A stretch of DNA of 64,000 nucleotides from BP-464 sp045805505 (GTDB lineage: Bacteria > Actinomycetota > Thermoleophilia > Solirubrobacterales > Solirubrobacteraceae), in contig JBJMLA010000141.1 in the NCBI GenBank assembly GCA_045805505.1, positions 76,599 through 140,598 on the forward strand, read 5' to 3'. The position numbers and the translations under genes are program-made. The notes under the pieces were generated by a model. It saw only the letters and a program-made list of their open reading frames with translations, was not told the DNA's origin and did no database searches. Shown here one piece after another: positions 41,764 through 50,988 of the stretch; the first letter of the stretch is position 1, and each line of letters starts with the position of its first letter.

Positions 41764-43388
41764 CGCCCGGTCCTCTGCACCTGGTTGGGCAGGCCGCCCG
41801 ACGGCAGCTGCATCCCCCGGCCGCCCGGGGCGCGGGTGAACGTCTGGGTGTCGGTGACCTTCGCCGGGCCGGTCCCGACGCCGCGGCCGTTGATGTCGTA
41901 GGTGTCGAACGTCGGGCCGAAGTCGATCGACTCGTCCTGGGCCGGCTGGTCGACCGACGCGCGGGCGTAGGCGTCGTAGCTGCCGTCCTGCGGGCGGAAG
42001 CGGTTGACGCCGTAGGCGTAGCCCTGCTGACCCTTCTGGCAGTTCGCGGTGCCGTCCTCGTGGACCGCGTCGCCGCCGGTCGTGTTGTTGTGGACGTGCT
42101 GGGGCCGGCCGCCGTTGGCACCCGCGCGCGCCGGGTCGGAGGCCTTGACTCCGTGGGCGAACTCGTTGGCCCCCTGCGCGCCGACGCTGTCGGGATCCTG
42201 GCTGGCCATGTTCAGCAGCGCGCGCTCGGCGCTGCCGGTCTCGTCGGGCGCGGTGAAGTGCTCGGCGGTGAACGTCCAGAACGTGTTCCAGTAGTTGCAG
42301 ACCGTCACGTAGGGCCCGAGGAAGCGCAGCTGCGGCTGCAGCGTCCCGACCGTGTCGCGGAGGCCGCGCACCGCGCCGTTGGTCGTCGGCGTGTCGGCGA
42401 GGTTCTGCAGCGCGCTGAGCGTGTCCTGGAGGTCCTCGTTGAGGGTGACCGAGCGCTTGGTCACGGGCACGCCGACCTCGAGTGCCGAGTTGAGGCTCGG
42501 CAGCGCGTCACGGAGGTCCGAGGCGGCGTAGCGCAGGTCGTGGGAGAACGCGGCGGTCTCGGCCAGGAACGGGCGCTGGACGCGGAACGAGCTGGTGCCC
42601 GCCTCGAGCGCCGGCACGTTGCGGCTGATCGTCTCCTTCAGCGCCTCGGGATCGCGCGAGATCGCTTCGAACGTCGTGGCCATGTCGGTGAACAGCCGCG
42701 CGTTGACCGCCGAGACCGGCGCGACGATGCGCGCCGCGTCCCCGAGCTCCTTGAAGAAGCTCTGCAGGTCGGTCTGCTTCGAGGAGAGGTTGGCCATGAC
42801 CCCTTCGAGGTGGTCGAAGAAGCCCGGCGCCCGCTCGATCGTCGTGTTGAGGTCGTATCCGCGGCCGGTCAGCGCGTCGCCGAAGCCCTGCAGGTTGCCC
42901 TGCGCGGCGGCCCGCGTCGGCTCGTCGAACATGTTGTAGAACTCGTCGAGCTCCACCGGAACCGACGTCTGGGAGATGGGCAGCGAGCCCCCGTCCTCGA
43001 TCGTCTTGGCCGACGTGCCGCGCTCGAACTCGACGTACTTGAGGCCCAGCGAGGAGCGCGGCCGGATGACGACGCGCGAGTCGACCGGCACCGCGCCGAA
43101 CTTCTCGTCGAGCTTCAGCTTGAGCAGGGCGCCGACGCGGCCGCCGGGCAGCTTGACCGGCTCCATGTCCGTCACCACGCCGATGCGGAAGCCGCCCGAC
43201 CGGACCTCGTTGCCGGGCACGAGCTCGGCGCCGTTGGCCACCTGCACGTTGATGACGCGCGTCGGGACGAACGGCAGGCCGTTGTTGGCGTTGTAGGCGA
43301 GGAACACCGCGACGACGACCACGAGCGTGGTGACCGCGCCCACGAGGACCGGGTTGCCGACGATCGATGCGGAGTTGCGTCGCCTCAT
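41760..43388 (-). CDS. Mce/MlaD family protein, third gene of the mce cluster
   Basis: 542 residues. N-terminal transmembrane helix (about 10-30), MlaD domain (about 38-120) with 'EVRSGGFRIGVVTDMEPVK' and 'GLKYVEFERGTSA', long helical region to about 330, then a polar C-terminal tail with His/Asn-rich stretches. Start overlaps the preceding stop (ATGA). Family function: substrate-binding/tunnel subunit of a lipid or sterol importer. Confidence 0.9.
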   Translation of the reverse strand: MRRRNSASIVGNPVLVGAVTTLVVVVAVFLAYNANNGLPFVPTRVINVQVANGAELVPGNEVRSGGFRIGVVTDMEPVKLPGGRVGALLKLKLDEKFGAVPVDSRVVIRPRSSLGLKYVEFERGTSAKTIEDGGSLPISQTSVPVELDEFYNMFDEPTRAAAQGNLQGFGDALTGRGYDLNTTIERAPGFFDHLEGVMANLSSKQTDLQSFFKELGDAARIVAPVSAVNARLFTDMATTFEAISRDPEALKETISRNVPALEAGTSSFRVQRPFLAETAAFSHDLRYAASDLRDALPSLNSALEVGVPVTKRSVTLNEDLQDTLSALQNLADTPTTNGAVRGLRDTVGTLQPQLRFLGPYVTVCNYWNTFWTFTAEHFTAPDETGSAERALLNMASQDPDSVGAQGANEFAHGVKASDPARAGANGGRPQHVHNNTTGGDAVHEDGTANCQKGQQGYAYGVNRFRPQDGSYDAYARASVDQPAQDESIDFGPTFDTYDINGRGVGTGPAKVTDTQTFTRAPGGRGMQLPSGGLPNQVQRTGR

Positions 43389-45013
43389 GCGCCCAGGAGG
43401 TAGTCGAGGAGCTTGTCCTGCGCCTTGGTGGCCTGCTGACCCTTGGTGAGGTCCTGGACCGCCTTGGGGGGCGACGGGATCACGACGTCCGGCGCGCCCG
43501 GGATGACGTCGCCGAGCGTCGGCGCCCCGGGGTTGTCCGGCACCGGCGCGGCGGCGGCCGGCGCGGTTGCCGCGGCCTCGTCGCCCTGCGACCGGGAGCC
43601 GCGCAGCAGCGAGTCGCCGACGCTCTTGCGCGAGCGCACGGTCGCCGGCGCGAACGGGTTCTGCTGCGCGTCGGTCAGCGGCCCGAACGGCGGCAGGTTC
43701 GACGGGCGCGTGGCGTCGGGGAAGTTCAGGCCGGCGCCGTTGGGGCCGAGGCTCGCGCCGCAGCGGTCGTTGAGCTTCTTGCCCTCGCCCTCGTCCTCGA
43801 GCGCCCGCGTGGTGTCGGCGTAGTCGGCGCAGTCGCCGAGGAACGGCGCGACCTTGAGGATGTGGACCGAGCTGTCGTAGATGTTGACCGCGTTGGTCTG
43901 GTCGAACGTGTACTGCAGCAGCGCCTCGAGCCCGGTGAAGCCCTTGCCGCCCGGGCTGTCGGCGTCCTGCTCGACGGCGTTGTCGCGGCTGTCGAGGTGG
44001 TTCAGGACGATGTCGAGGTTGTTGGCCAGCTCGGGCGCGCCGCGCGAGAAGCGGCGCAGCTCGGCGATCGTCGGCGCCGCGGAGCGGACGGCCTTGCTGC
44101 CGGTCTCCGAGGCCTCACCGAGCGCGCGGATGGCCGGGCGCGACGCGTCGGCGAACGGGCCCAGCCGGTCGAAGAACGTCGTCAGGTTCGGCGCGGCCGA
44201 GGCGAGCGTCCGCAGCGCCGGGGTCTGCTCGTCGGCGACGTTGCCCAGCTGGGCCATCGCCGGCTCGAGCTCCTCGAGGAACGCGGGCAGGCGGTTGAAG
44301 CCGGCGGCGATGTCGTCGGCGCGCTCGGAGCTGGCCGACGCCGTGCGGTCGGCCATGTCGACCCAGCGCGCGACGTCCTTGCGGTTGTCGGCGAGGTCGC
44401 CGACCACCTGGTCGGCGTCGCGCACCAGGTTGGCCAGCACGCGGTTCTGCTGACCGAGGATGTGCAGGACCTTGTCGGTCTCCTGCAGGCCCGGCGACGC
44501 GCGCTTGATCGCCTCGTTGAGGTTCGCGCCGTTGCCGGCGACCGCGGCGCCGAGCTCGTTGACGATGATGCTGAAGCGCTCGCGGAACGGGCGGCGCAGC
44601 ACGTTGTTGACGAGGTCGGGAGCGACCACCGACGAGGTGCGCTCGACCGGGATCACCGAGCCCGGCTTGAGCTCGGTGGGCGCGGTGCCGGGCTGGCAGT
44701 CGATGAAGTACTCGCCGATCAGCGACTGCGGCCGGGCCTGGCAGGTGACGTCGGTGCGGAACGAGCCGAAGCCGGTCTTGGTGATCTCGATCTCGACGAG
44801 CGCGCGGTTCGTCTTGCGATCGAGCTTCATCTCGCCGATCTTCCCGGCGCGCACGCCGGCGATCTTCATGTCGCCGCCGCTGATCAGGCCGAACGCGTCG
44901 TCGAGCTCGACCCAGTACTTCGGCGTGTCGGTGGCGTCCTTGGCGCCCGTCCCGAGCAGGGCGAGCGCCCCGCAGCCGAGCACCGTGACGAGGATGGCGA
45001 GGACGCGCTTCAT
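43385..45013 (-). CDS. Mce/MlaD family protein with lipobox-like N-terminus, second gene of the mce cluster
   Basis: 542 residues. The N-terminus 'MKRVLAILVTVLGCGALAL' contains a cysteine at position 14 after VLG, which could be a lipoprotein lipobox (as in mycobacterial MceE/LprK) although the following segment stays hydrophobic. The MlaD domain (about 32-110) has 'DMKIAGVRAGKIGEMKLDR' and 'GEYFIDCQPGTAP'. The C-terminus is Ala/Pro-rich. It starts one base after the stop of the first mce gene and ends overlapping the next. Confidence 0.88.
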   Translation of the reverse strand: MKRVLAILVTVLGCGALALLGTGAKDATDTPKYWVELDDAFGLISGGDMKIAGVRAGKIGEMKLDRKTNRALVEIEITKTGFGSFRTDVTCQARPQSLIGEYFIDCQPGTAPTELKPGSVIPVERTSSVVAPDLVNNVLRRPFRERFSIIVNELGAAVAGNGANLNEAIKRASPGLQETDKVLHILGQQNRVLANLVRDADQVVGDLADNRKDVARWVDMADRTASASSERADDIAAGFNRLPAFLEELEPAMAQLGNVADEQTPALRTLASAAPNLTTFFDRLGPFADASRPAIRALGEASETGSKAVRSAAPTIAELRRFSRGAPELANNLDIVLNHLDSRDNAVEQDADSPGGKGFTGLEALLQYTFDQTNAVNIYDSSVHILKVAPFLGDCADYADTTRALEDEGEGKKLNDRCGASLGPNGAGLNFPDATRPSNLPPFGPLTDAQQNPFAPATVRSRKSVGDSLLRGSRSQGDEAAATAPAAAAPVPDNPGAPTLGDVIPGAPDVVIPSPPKAVQDLTKGQQATKAQDKLLDYLLGA

Positions 45014-45014
45014 C

Positions 45015-46397
45015 TCAGTCGCCCAGGGGGATCTGGGTCTCGTCGCAGGGGTAGTCGGCGCTGGGCTTCCACACGGTCCCGCGCTCGATGGCGCCCGGGC
45101 AGCGGTTGCGCTGGTTGAGCGAGATGGCGCCCTGGTCGTTGAGGAACGGGACGATCAGGTCCTTCAGCGCGCCGCTGGGCAGGAAGCCGTTGATGTTGGT
45201 CGGCGGGCTCACGTGCGGCGCCGCGCGGCTGCCGCCGCCCAGGGCGTCGTAGACGCCCGAGTGGCTGAAGTCGTCGAACCAGCCGACGAGGTCGGGCGCG
45301 TAGGGCCGCGCGTAGGCCAGCTCCGGGACCGACTCGCGCAGCGCGCTGGTGGAGGCCGGCAGCGCGCCCTCGCGCTCGGCGCCGTTGCGGTTGACCGGGC
45401 CGACGCCGATGTCGGCGACCGGCACCGCGGCGTTGGTCAGCTCGATGAGGTCGTTGCGGCCGCCGACACGCTGGATCAGCGCCGAGAGATCGCGCAGCGT
45501 CGGGCGCGCGTCGTCGGCCAGCGGGCGCAGCGCGCGGACGAACGGCTGCAGCTTCCTGGCCACCGGCTTGGACTCGTCGACGAGCGGCGTGAGGTCGTCG
45601 ATCGTGCTGCGCAGGTTCACGAACGTCGTGTTGGCCCGGCGCATGAACGCGGGGAAGTTGGCGATCGCGTCGGCGAGCGCCGCCTTCTGGCGCCCGATGG
45701 CCGTGGTCGTCGTGGCCAGGTGGTCGATCAGGCCGGCGAGGTCGTCGCGGCGCTCGGCGATGGTCGTGACGAGCTTGGACGAGTTGACCACGAAGTCGCG
45801 CAGCAGCGGGGTGTCGTGGTTGAGCTCCTCGAACAGGCGGCTGGAGGCGGCCAGCGACGGGTTGAGGTAGGCGAGGCCCGCGTTGGCCTCGGCGCCGCGC
45901 CCGCCGTAGGAGGTGCCGTAGCCGCGGATCAGCCGGCGCAGCGAGTCGCGGGTCTTCGAGTCGAACGTGTTGAACAGCTGGTCGAGGTCGACCGCGGTGG
46001 TCGTGTCGACCTGGCGGATGACCCCGCCGTCGGGGATCTCCGGCGGGTCCCCGCCCGGCAGCATCAGGTCGAGGTAGCGGTTGGCCACCCCCGACAGCGA
46101 CGCCTGGCGGACGACGACCTGGGTGCCCTCGCGCAGCGGCGCGTAGCGGTCGTCGTCGATGGACATCGTGATGTCCGCCTGGCCGTCGTCGGTCAGCTCG
46201 ATGCGCCGGACCGACCCGATCTTGGCGCCGGCCACCTGCACCAGATCGCCCTTGACGAGCTGCGAGGCGTTCGCGAACCGGGCCTTGATCTCGTAGCCAC
46301 CGTCGCCCGAGCGCAGGAGCACGACGGCCAGCGCCGCGACAGCGACAAGCACCGCGCCCAGCGCGGCGGCCCTCCCGATGGCCCTCGAATTCCTCAA
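45015..46397 (-). CDS. Mce/MlaD family protein, first gene of the mce cluster
   Basis: 460 residues from a TTG at 46397 with GGGAG 8 nt upstream; an in-frame TTG at 46439 is an alternative without a ribosome site. Transmembrane helix at about 9-27, MlaD domain (about 32-110) with 'LVQVAGAKIGSVRRIEL' and 'ANRYLDLMLPGGD', then a helical region. As first gene it would normally follow yrbEA/yrbEB permeases, but the upstream neighbour is a divergent glycosidase, so the transport core must be elsewhere. Confidence 0.86.
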   Translation of the reverse strand: MRNSRAIGRAAALGAVLVAVAALAVVLLRSGDGGYEIKARFANASQLVKGDLVQVAGAKIGSVRRIELTDDGQADITMSIDDDRYAPLREGTQVVVRQASLSGVANRYLDLMLPGGDPPEIPDGGVIRQVDTTTAVDLDQLFNTFDSKTRDSLRRLIRGYGTSYGGRGAEANAGLAYLNPSLAASSRLFEELNHDTPLLRDFVVNSSKLVTTIAERRDDLAGLIDHLATTTTAIGRQKAALADAIANFPAFMRRANTTFVNLRSTIDDLTPLVDESKPVARKLQPFVRALRPLADDARPTLRDLSALIQRVGGRNDLIELTNAAVPVADIGVGPVNRNGAEREGALPASTSALRESVPELAYARPYAPDLVGWFDDFSHSGVYDALGGGSRAAPHVSPPTNINGFLPSGALKDLIVPFLNDQGAISLNQRNRCPGAIERGTVWKPSADYPCDETQIPLGD

Positions 46398-46551
46398 GCT
46401 CGCTCTCCCAAACGGCCTGCTCTCCTCCCCGAGTGGCAACGTGCCACCGAGACAGCGCCGAAGAATGGCTAGTCACTTCTGAGACTTCAAATGGGAACCG
46501 TCAAAACTCAACAATGGGGCAACTTTCCGGATTCCGGTGGGTTCTTGCTGG

Positions 46552-47490
46552 ATGCCCCGATTGATTCTGACTCTGCTGTCCGCCGCTGTCCTGATGGCCT
46601 TCACGGCCTCCACGGCGGGCGCCAAGACCAACGTCGCCGTCGGTATCGGCGACCAGTCCTCGGCCATGTTCGCGGCCAAGGACTTCAAGGCGCTGAAGGT
46701 CAAGAAGGTGCGCTACTTCATCCGCTGGGATGCCATGAAGGTCGGCTACGCGCGCAAGGCCGCCGACGCCTACGTCGCCGCCGCCAAGAAGGCGCACGTG
46801 CGGGTCTTCATGCACATCTCGACCAACGACTACCGGCCTCGCAAGGGCCACCTGCCGAGCGTCAAGGAGTACCGCCGCTACGTCGGCAACATCGTCAAGC
46901 GCTACCACGCGAAGGGCGTGCGGGAGTTCGGCGTCTGGAACGAGGCGAACCACTACTCGCAGCCGACCTACAAGAACCCCAAGCGCGCCGCGCAGTACTT
47001 CCGCATCATGCGCTCGAAGTGCAAGAAGTGCACGATCGTCGCGCTCGACATCCTCGACCAGCCGAACATGGAGAGCTACATCCGGCGCTTCTACAAGGCG
47101 CTCAAGCCCTCCGAGCGGCGTGCCGCCAACCTGATCGGCATCCACAACTACGGCGACACCAACCGCCACCGCACGTCGGGCACCCGGCGGATCATCGCCG
47201 AGACCCGCAAGCACAACCGCAAGGCGAAGTTCTGGTTCACCGAGACCGGCGGCCTCGTCAACCTTGGCAAGAGCTTCAAGTGCTCGACGACCCGTGCCGC
47301 CAAGGCGCTGAAGTACATGTTCACGCTGGCGCGCAAGTACAAGAGCAGCGTCAGCCGCCTGTACGCCTACAACTTCTACGGGACCAAGCCCAGCTGCAAC
47401 GGCTTCGACTCGGGGTTGGTGGCGTACAACGGCAAGAAGCGCAAGGGCTACACGGTCTTCAAGACCGAGGCCCGCAAGTTCGCCCGCTGA
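46552..47490 (+). CDS. secreted clan GH-A-like glycoside hydrolase
   Basis: 312 residues from ATG 46552 (a GTG at 46537 is possible). A signal peptide ends near 'ASTAGAK'. TIM-barrel glycosidase features: the acid/base glutamate in 'FGVWNEANH' after strand 4 and the nucleophile glutamate in 'KFWFTETGG' after strand 7, the arrangement of clan GH-A (GH5/GH39-like). It is unusually Lys/Arg-rich. The substrate is unknown. Divergent from the mce cluster with about 150 bp between. Confidence 0.75.
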   Translation: MPRLILTLLSAAVLMAFTASTAGAKTNVAVGIGDQSSAMFAAKDFKALKVKKVRYFIRWDAMKVGYARKAADAYVAAAKKAHVRVFMHISTNDYRPRKGHLPSVKEYRRYVGNIVKRYHAKGVREFGVWNEANHYSQPTYKNPKRAAQYFRIMRSKCKKCTIVALDILDQPNMESYIRRFYKALKPSERRAANLIGIHNYGDTNRHRTSGTRRIIAETRKHNRKAKFWFTETGGLVNLGKSFKCSTTRAAKALKYMFTLARKYKSSVSRLYAYNFYGTKPSCNGFDSGLVAYNGKKRKGYTVFKTEARKFAR

Positions 47491-47531
47491 GCTAGGCGAT
47501 CCGGCGCGCTCGCCCTATTCTCGGCGGGCGC

Positions 47532-47615
47532 GCCCGGGTAGCCCAATTGGTAGAGGCCGCGGCCTTAAAAGCCGCTGCTCGCAAGAGCGTGCGGGTTCGA
47601 GTCCCGCCCCGGGTA
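47532..47615 (+). tRNA. tRNA-Leu (UAA)
   Basis: 84 nt. Acceptor GCCCGGG pairs with CCCGGGT (last pair G-U) and A is the discriminator. D arm GCCCAATTGGTAGAGGC, anticodon stem GCGGC/GCCGC with loop CTTAAAA (anticodon TAA), a long class II variable arm (TGCTCGCAAGAGCGT) and T arm GCGGGTTCGAGTCCCGC. CCA is not encoded. Confidence 0.95.
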
Positions 47616-47621
47616 TCCGCG

Positions 47622-48425
47622 TCAGCCGGCCAGGCGGTCTTCGCGCGGCTGCCTGGCGGCGGCCGAGTCCGTCGTCCCGCTGTAGCTGCCGGACACGACA
47701 TACCCGGACACCTGGATGTCGGTGAAGCCGGAGTCGGTCGTGCTGGCCGTGTTCTGCGTCGGCCCTCCGCCTCCCACGATGCACCACATCGGTGCGCCTG
47801 GCGTCGGCTTGTAGACGACCGGCGTGGCGAAGGTGTCGGTCTCCGTCCCGTGGGACTTGATGTTCAGGTGGGTGATGAGCCGGTGGCCTGAGGAGAACGG
47901 CTGGCAGGTCCCGCCCGGCGGGATGGTCTCGTAGTACACGTAGACCTCCCAGTCGCTGGTGTTGGTGATGGCGTTGGTGATCACGATCCGGTCGACGGCC
48001 AGCGTGGCGCTGGTCTCCGGCGTGATGGGCAGGTACTTCGAGCCGTTCTTGTAGTAGTTCGTGATGGAGCCGAGCGTGTTGAACGTCGTCGGCGGCGAGC
48101 TGGTGGGACCCGCCGGACCGGTTGCGCCCGTGTCGCCCTTGGGGCCCGCGGGACCGGCCGGGCCGGTCGCACCCGTCTCCCCCTTGGCGCCGGCAGCAGC
48201 GGCGGGCAGGACCGACGCGGGGAACTTCCCCTTGGCGTCGAGAGCCAGCAGGCGGTTGGGCTTCGGCTTGCGCGAGGCGCTGATGCCGCTCACCCTGCTC
48301 GCATCACCCGCCTTCTTGGCGAAGGGCACGATGCCCGCGGCCATGGCGCCACCGCCCAGGACGACGAACAGGCAGAGGGTCGAAACCACGTTGGCGTAGG
48401 TGAAGGCGGCGCGGAGACGGGCCAT
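47622..48425 (-). CDS. secreted collagen-like protein
   Basis: 267 residues from ATG 48425. A hydrophobic export segment at about 11-32, a charged linker ('SRKPKPNRLLALDAKGKFPA') and about nine Gly-X-Y triplets (GETGATGPAGPAGPKG...) precede a C-terminal beta-rich domain of ~160 residues with two cysteines ('GGTCQPFSSG', 'GAPMWCIVG'). Third collagen-like gene in the window. It ends 6 bp from the convergent tRNA-Leu. Confidence 0.82.
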   Translation of the reverse strand: MARLRAAFTYANVVSTLCLFVVLGGGAMAAGIVPFAKKAGDASRVSGISASRKPKPNRLLALDAKGKFPASVLPAAAAGAKGETGATGPAGPAGPKGDTGATGPAGPTSSPPTTFNTLGSITNYYKNGSKYLPITPETSATLAVDRIVITNAITNTSDWEVYVYYETIPPGGTCQPFSSGHRLITHLNIKSHGTETDTFATPVVYKPTPGAPMWCIVGGGGPTQNTASTTDSGFTDIQVSGYVVSGSYSGTTDSAAARQPREDRLAG

Positions 48426-48552
48426 GCACGGCGACCGTACCGGCGGCGACCGGCGGGCAGGGGATTTCTCTCCGGCGGTCGAATGGCCTTGAAGGGCCGC
48501 AACTCCCGCGTACCCTGGGGGTTGCAAGGTCCAGCAGTTCCTTTCGCGCGAA

Positions 48553-50019
48553 ATGGAAGTCAGCACACTCAAGACCGTCGGCGCCGCCGGCATGCGCGGG
48601 CCCACCCCGCTGCTTCGCCTTGCCTCGGATGAGCGCCTGGTGGTTCTGACGCGCCGCGGCAACCAGGCCGCGTTCGAGGCGCTCGTCGCCCGCTATCAGT
48701 CGCGCCTGCTGGCCTTCTGCCGGCACATGCTCGCCTCGCGCGAGGACGCCGAGGACGTGCTGCAGGAGGTCTTCGCCGCCGCGTTCAACGCGATGTGCGC
48801 CGACGAGCGGCCGATCAACGTTCGGCCCTGGCTGTACCGGATCGCCCGCAACCGCAGCCTCAACCATCTGCGCAAGGCGACCGCGGTCGGCGTGGACTCG
48901 ATGGACATCCACGTCGCCGAGCAGGGCACGACGACGGCCGAGAAGGTCCACAAGCGCGAGGAGTTCCGGCTCCTCATGGCCGACGTCCAGACGCTGCCCG
49001 AGACCCAGCGCACCGCGCTGCTGCTGCGCGAGATCGACGCGCTGAGCTACGAGCAGATCGCCGAGGCGATGGACACGACGATCCCGTCGGTCAAGTCGCT
49101 GCTCGTCCGCGCTCGCGTGTCGCTGGCCGAGCTGGCCGAGGCCCGCACGATGTCCTGCGAGGACGTCCGCGAGGAGCTCGGCGAGGTCGCAGAGGGCATC
49201 AAGCAGCGGATGAGCCCGCCGGTCCGGCGCCACGTCAAGCAGTGCGAGCGCTGCGGCGGCTTCCGCAAGCAGCTGCGCGACACCAACAAGGCGCTGGCGG
49301 CGATGTTCCCGATCGGGCCGCTGCTGTTCCTCAAGAAGACCTTCCTCGCCCAGCTCGGCACGACCGCCAGCGCCGGTGGCGCCGCGGCCGGCGCGAGCTC
49401 CGCGGCCGCCGGCACCGTCGCCTCGAGCGGCGCGAGCGCGCTCGCCTCGGGCATGGGCGCCATGGCCAGCAAGACCGTCGCCGGCCTGACCGCCGCCGCG
49501 ATCGTCACCGCCGGCGCCGTCGAGGTCCAGCACTCGGGCACGCGCCGGGCGCCGCGCCCGTCGGCCATCGCCGCGGTCCAGCCGGCCGCTCCGGTCGAGC
49601 CGCAGATCGTCGCCAGCGCGCCGCAGCCCGACGCCGCCGTCGAGACCGCGCCCGCTCCCAAGGCCCGCGTCGCCGCGATCGAGAAGGCCGCCGACAAGCC
49701 GGCCGCCGTCGAGCCCGCGCCGACCGTGACCACCCCGACGACCACGACGCCCACCACCACCGTGCCGACGCCCGTCGCGGCGCCGGTCGAGGGCTCCGAC
49801 GTCACGACGCTCCCCACCCAGGAGCCGGTCGAGGAGGGCACGGGTCAGCCGGCCCAGCAGCCCCAGAACGCCGACGGGCAGACCACGACGCCCACGCCGG
49901 CTCCCGCGCCGGCGCCGCCGCCCGAGGAGCAGCCCGCCGATCCGGCCGCGCCGCCCCCGGCGCAGACCACGCCGGTGCCGCCGCCGGCCGTGCCCGTCGT
50001 GCCCGTCCCCGCGCCCTAG
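48553..50019 (+). CDS. ECF sigma factor fused to zinc-finger/transmembrane anti-sigma-like region
   Basis: 488 residues. Sigma region 2 is at about 40-110 ('FEALVARYQSRLLAFCRHML', 'DAEDVLQEVFAAAF') and region 4 at about 140-195 ('LPETQRTALLLREIDALSYEQIAEAMDTTIPSVKSLLVRAR'-type HTH). An H-x3-C-x2-C element (HVKQCERC, about 233-240) typical of zf-HC2 anti-sigma proteins follows, then a putative transmembrane helix ('TVAGLTAAAIVTAGAV', about 315-330) and a long Pro/Thr/Ala-rich, probably extracytoplasmic tail. The polypeptide may be a membrane-tethered sigma released by proteolysis. It convergently overlaps csaA by 4 bp. Confidence 0.88.
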   Translation: MEVSTLKTVGAAGMRGPTPLLRLASDERLVVLTRRGNQAAFEALVARYQSRLLAFCRHMLASREDAEDVLQEVFAAAFNAMCADERPINVRPWLYRIARNRSLNHLRKATAVGVDSMDIHVAEQGTTTAEKVHKREEFRLLMADVQTLPETQRTALLLREIDALSYEQIAEAMDTTIPSVKSLLVRARVSLAELAEARTMSCEDVREELGEVAEGIKQRMSPPVRRHVKQCERCGGFRKQLRDTNKALAAMFPIGPLLFLKKTFLAQLGTTASAGGAAAGASSAAAGTVASSGASALASGMGAMASKTVAGLTAAAIVTAGAVEVQHSGTRRAPRPSAIAAVQPAAPVEPQIVASAPQPDAAVETAPAPKARVAAIEKAADKPAAVEPAPTVTTPTTTTPTTTVPTPVAAPVEGSDVTTLPTQEPVEEGTGQPAQQPQNADGQTTTPTPAPAPAPPPEEQPADPAAPPPAQTTPVPPPAVPVVPVPAP

Positions 50020-50360
50020 GCGATCCGGTCGCCGGGCTGCGAGCCCGTGTCGGGCTCGAGCAGCAGCACCGGGTGGCTGTCGGCCACCGCGCCGAGCACC
50101 AGCACCTCGCTGCGCACCGGACCGATCTGGCGCGGGGGGAAGTTCACGACGCCGACGACGAGCCGGCCCTCAAGCTCCTCGCGGCTGTAGTTGGTGATCT
50201 GCGCCGACGAGCGCTTCTCGCCGATCTCGGGCCCGAAGTCGACGGTCAGCTTCCACGCGGGGTTGCGCGCCTCGGGGAAGTCCTCGACCGCGACGATCCG
50301 CCCCACCCGCATGTCCACGGCGACGAACTCGGAGTACGTGATCTCGGGCGCGTCGCTCAT
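50016..50360 (-). CDS. csaA: CsaA-like tRNA-binding-domain protein
   Basis: 114 residues, the full length of the CsaA family. OB-fold signature: 'FVAVDMRVGRIVAVEDFPEARNPAWKL', 'KRSSAQITNYSREELEGRLVVGVVNFPPRQIG' and 'SEVLVLGA'. CsaA is described as a chaperone-like protein and binds tRNA as a dimer. No operon partner is apparent. The stop codon overlaps that of the convergent sigma gene. Confidence 0.92.
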   Translation of the reverse strand: MSDAPEITYSEFVAVDMRVGRIVAVEDFPEARNPAWKLTVDFGPEIGEKRSSAQITNYSREELEGRLVVGVVNFPPRQIGPVRSEVLVLGAVADSHPVLLLEPDTGSQPGDRIA

Positions 50361-50452
50361 CGGCGCAACCCTAGAGGCCGCCGGCGCCCAGGAATCAAGT
50401 CGCCCGACTTCGTGCCGATAACCACAAACATCAGCATGACCCCCACGACCTC

Positions 50453-50716
50453 ATGGACACTTCGCTCCAGCATGCTCCGGCTCTTCGCACGTTCCACTAC
50501 GACGCTGTTCGCCGTCGCCTGTGGATCCGCGGCCAGCGCTGCCACCATGGCGCGACGGGAGCGCTCCTGACGGCCCTCGGGGCCGCCGGGGTCATCGTCT
50601 CCGCCCTGCGTCCCGCTCGCGCGGTGACGCTCCTGGCCACCGGCTCGCTGCTGATGGCCCACGACTGGAAGGACCGCCCGCTCTGGTTCGAGCGCGGGTG
50701 GCAGGACCAGCCCTAG
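50453..50716 (+). CDS. small membrane protein, unknown
   Basis: 87 residues. A central hydrophobic segment of about 30 residues ('GALLTALGAAGVIVSAL') is flanked by 'HYDAVRRRLWIRGQRCHHG' and 'MAHDWKDRPLWFERG', the HHG...HDxxD pattern seen in small actinobacterial membrane proteins. The stop overlaps the convergent Lrp-like gene by 4 bp, which supports a real gene, but no ribosome site is visible before the ATG. Confidence 0.55.
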   Translation: MDTSLQHAPALRTFHYDAVRRRLWIRGQRCHHGATGALLTALGAAGVIVSALRPARAVTLLATGSLLMAHDWKDRPLWFERGWQDQP

Positions 50717-50988
50717 CTCCCGATGTCGAAGAGCGCTTCGAGGTCGTGCTTGGAGAACGCCTCGAACGCCACCATCGTCTGCGTGCGCCGCACGCCGGGC
50801 AGCTGCCCGACCGCCGCCGTGACGATCGGGGCGAGGTCCTCGTGGCGCGGGACCGCGACGATGGCGATGAAGTCCCACTCGCCGGTGACCGAGTAGGCCT
50901 CGCGGACGCCCTCGACGTCGGCCAGCGCGCCGCCGAGCGTCGCCATGGCGTCGCGCTCGGCCTCGATCAGGACGACGGCGTGGGTCAC
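50713..50988 (-). CDS. stand-alone Lrp/AsnC ligand-binding (RAM) domain protein
   Basis: 91 residues from a GTG overlapping the stop of the hydrolase gene (GTGA). The whole protein is one alpha/beta RAM domain ('VLIEAERDAMATLGGALADVEGV', 'VTGEWDFIAIVAVP', 'LPGVRRTQTMVAFEAF') without the DNA-binding HTH. Such proteins bind amino acids or act as partners for full-length Lrp regulators. Last gene of a three-gene operon. Confidence 0.88.
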   Translation of the reverse strand: MTHAVVLIEAERDAMATLGGALADVEGVREAYSVTGEWDFIAIVAVPRHEDLAPIVTAAVGQLPGVRRTQTMVAFEAFSKHDLEALFDIGS

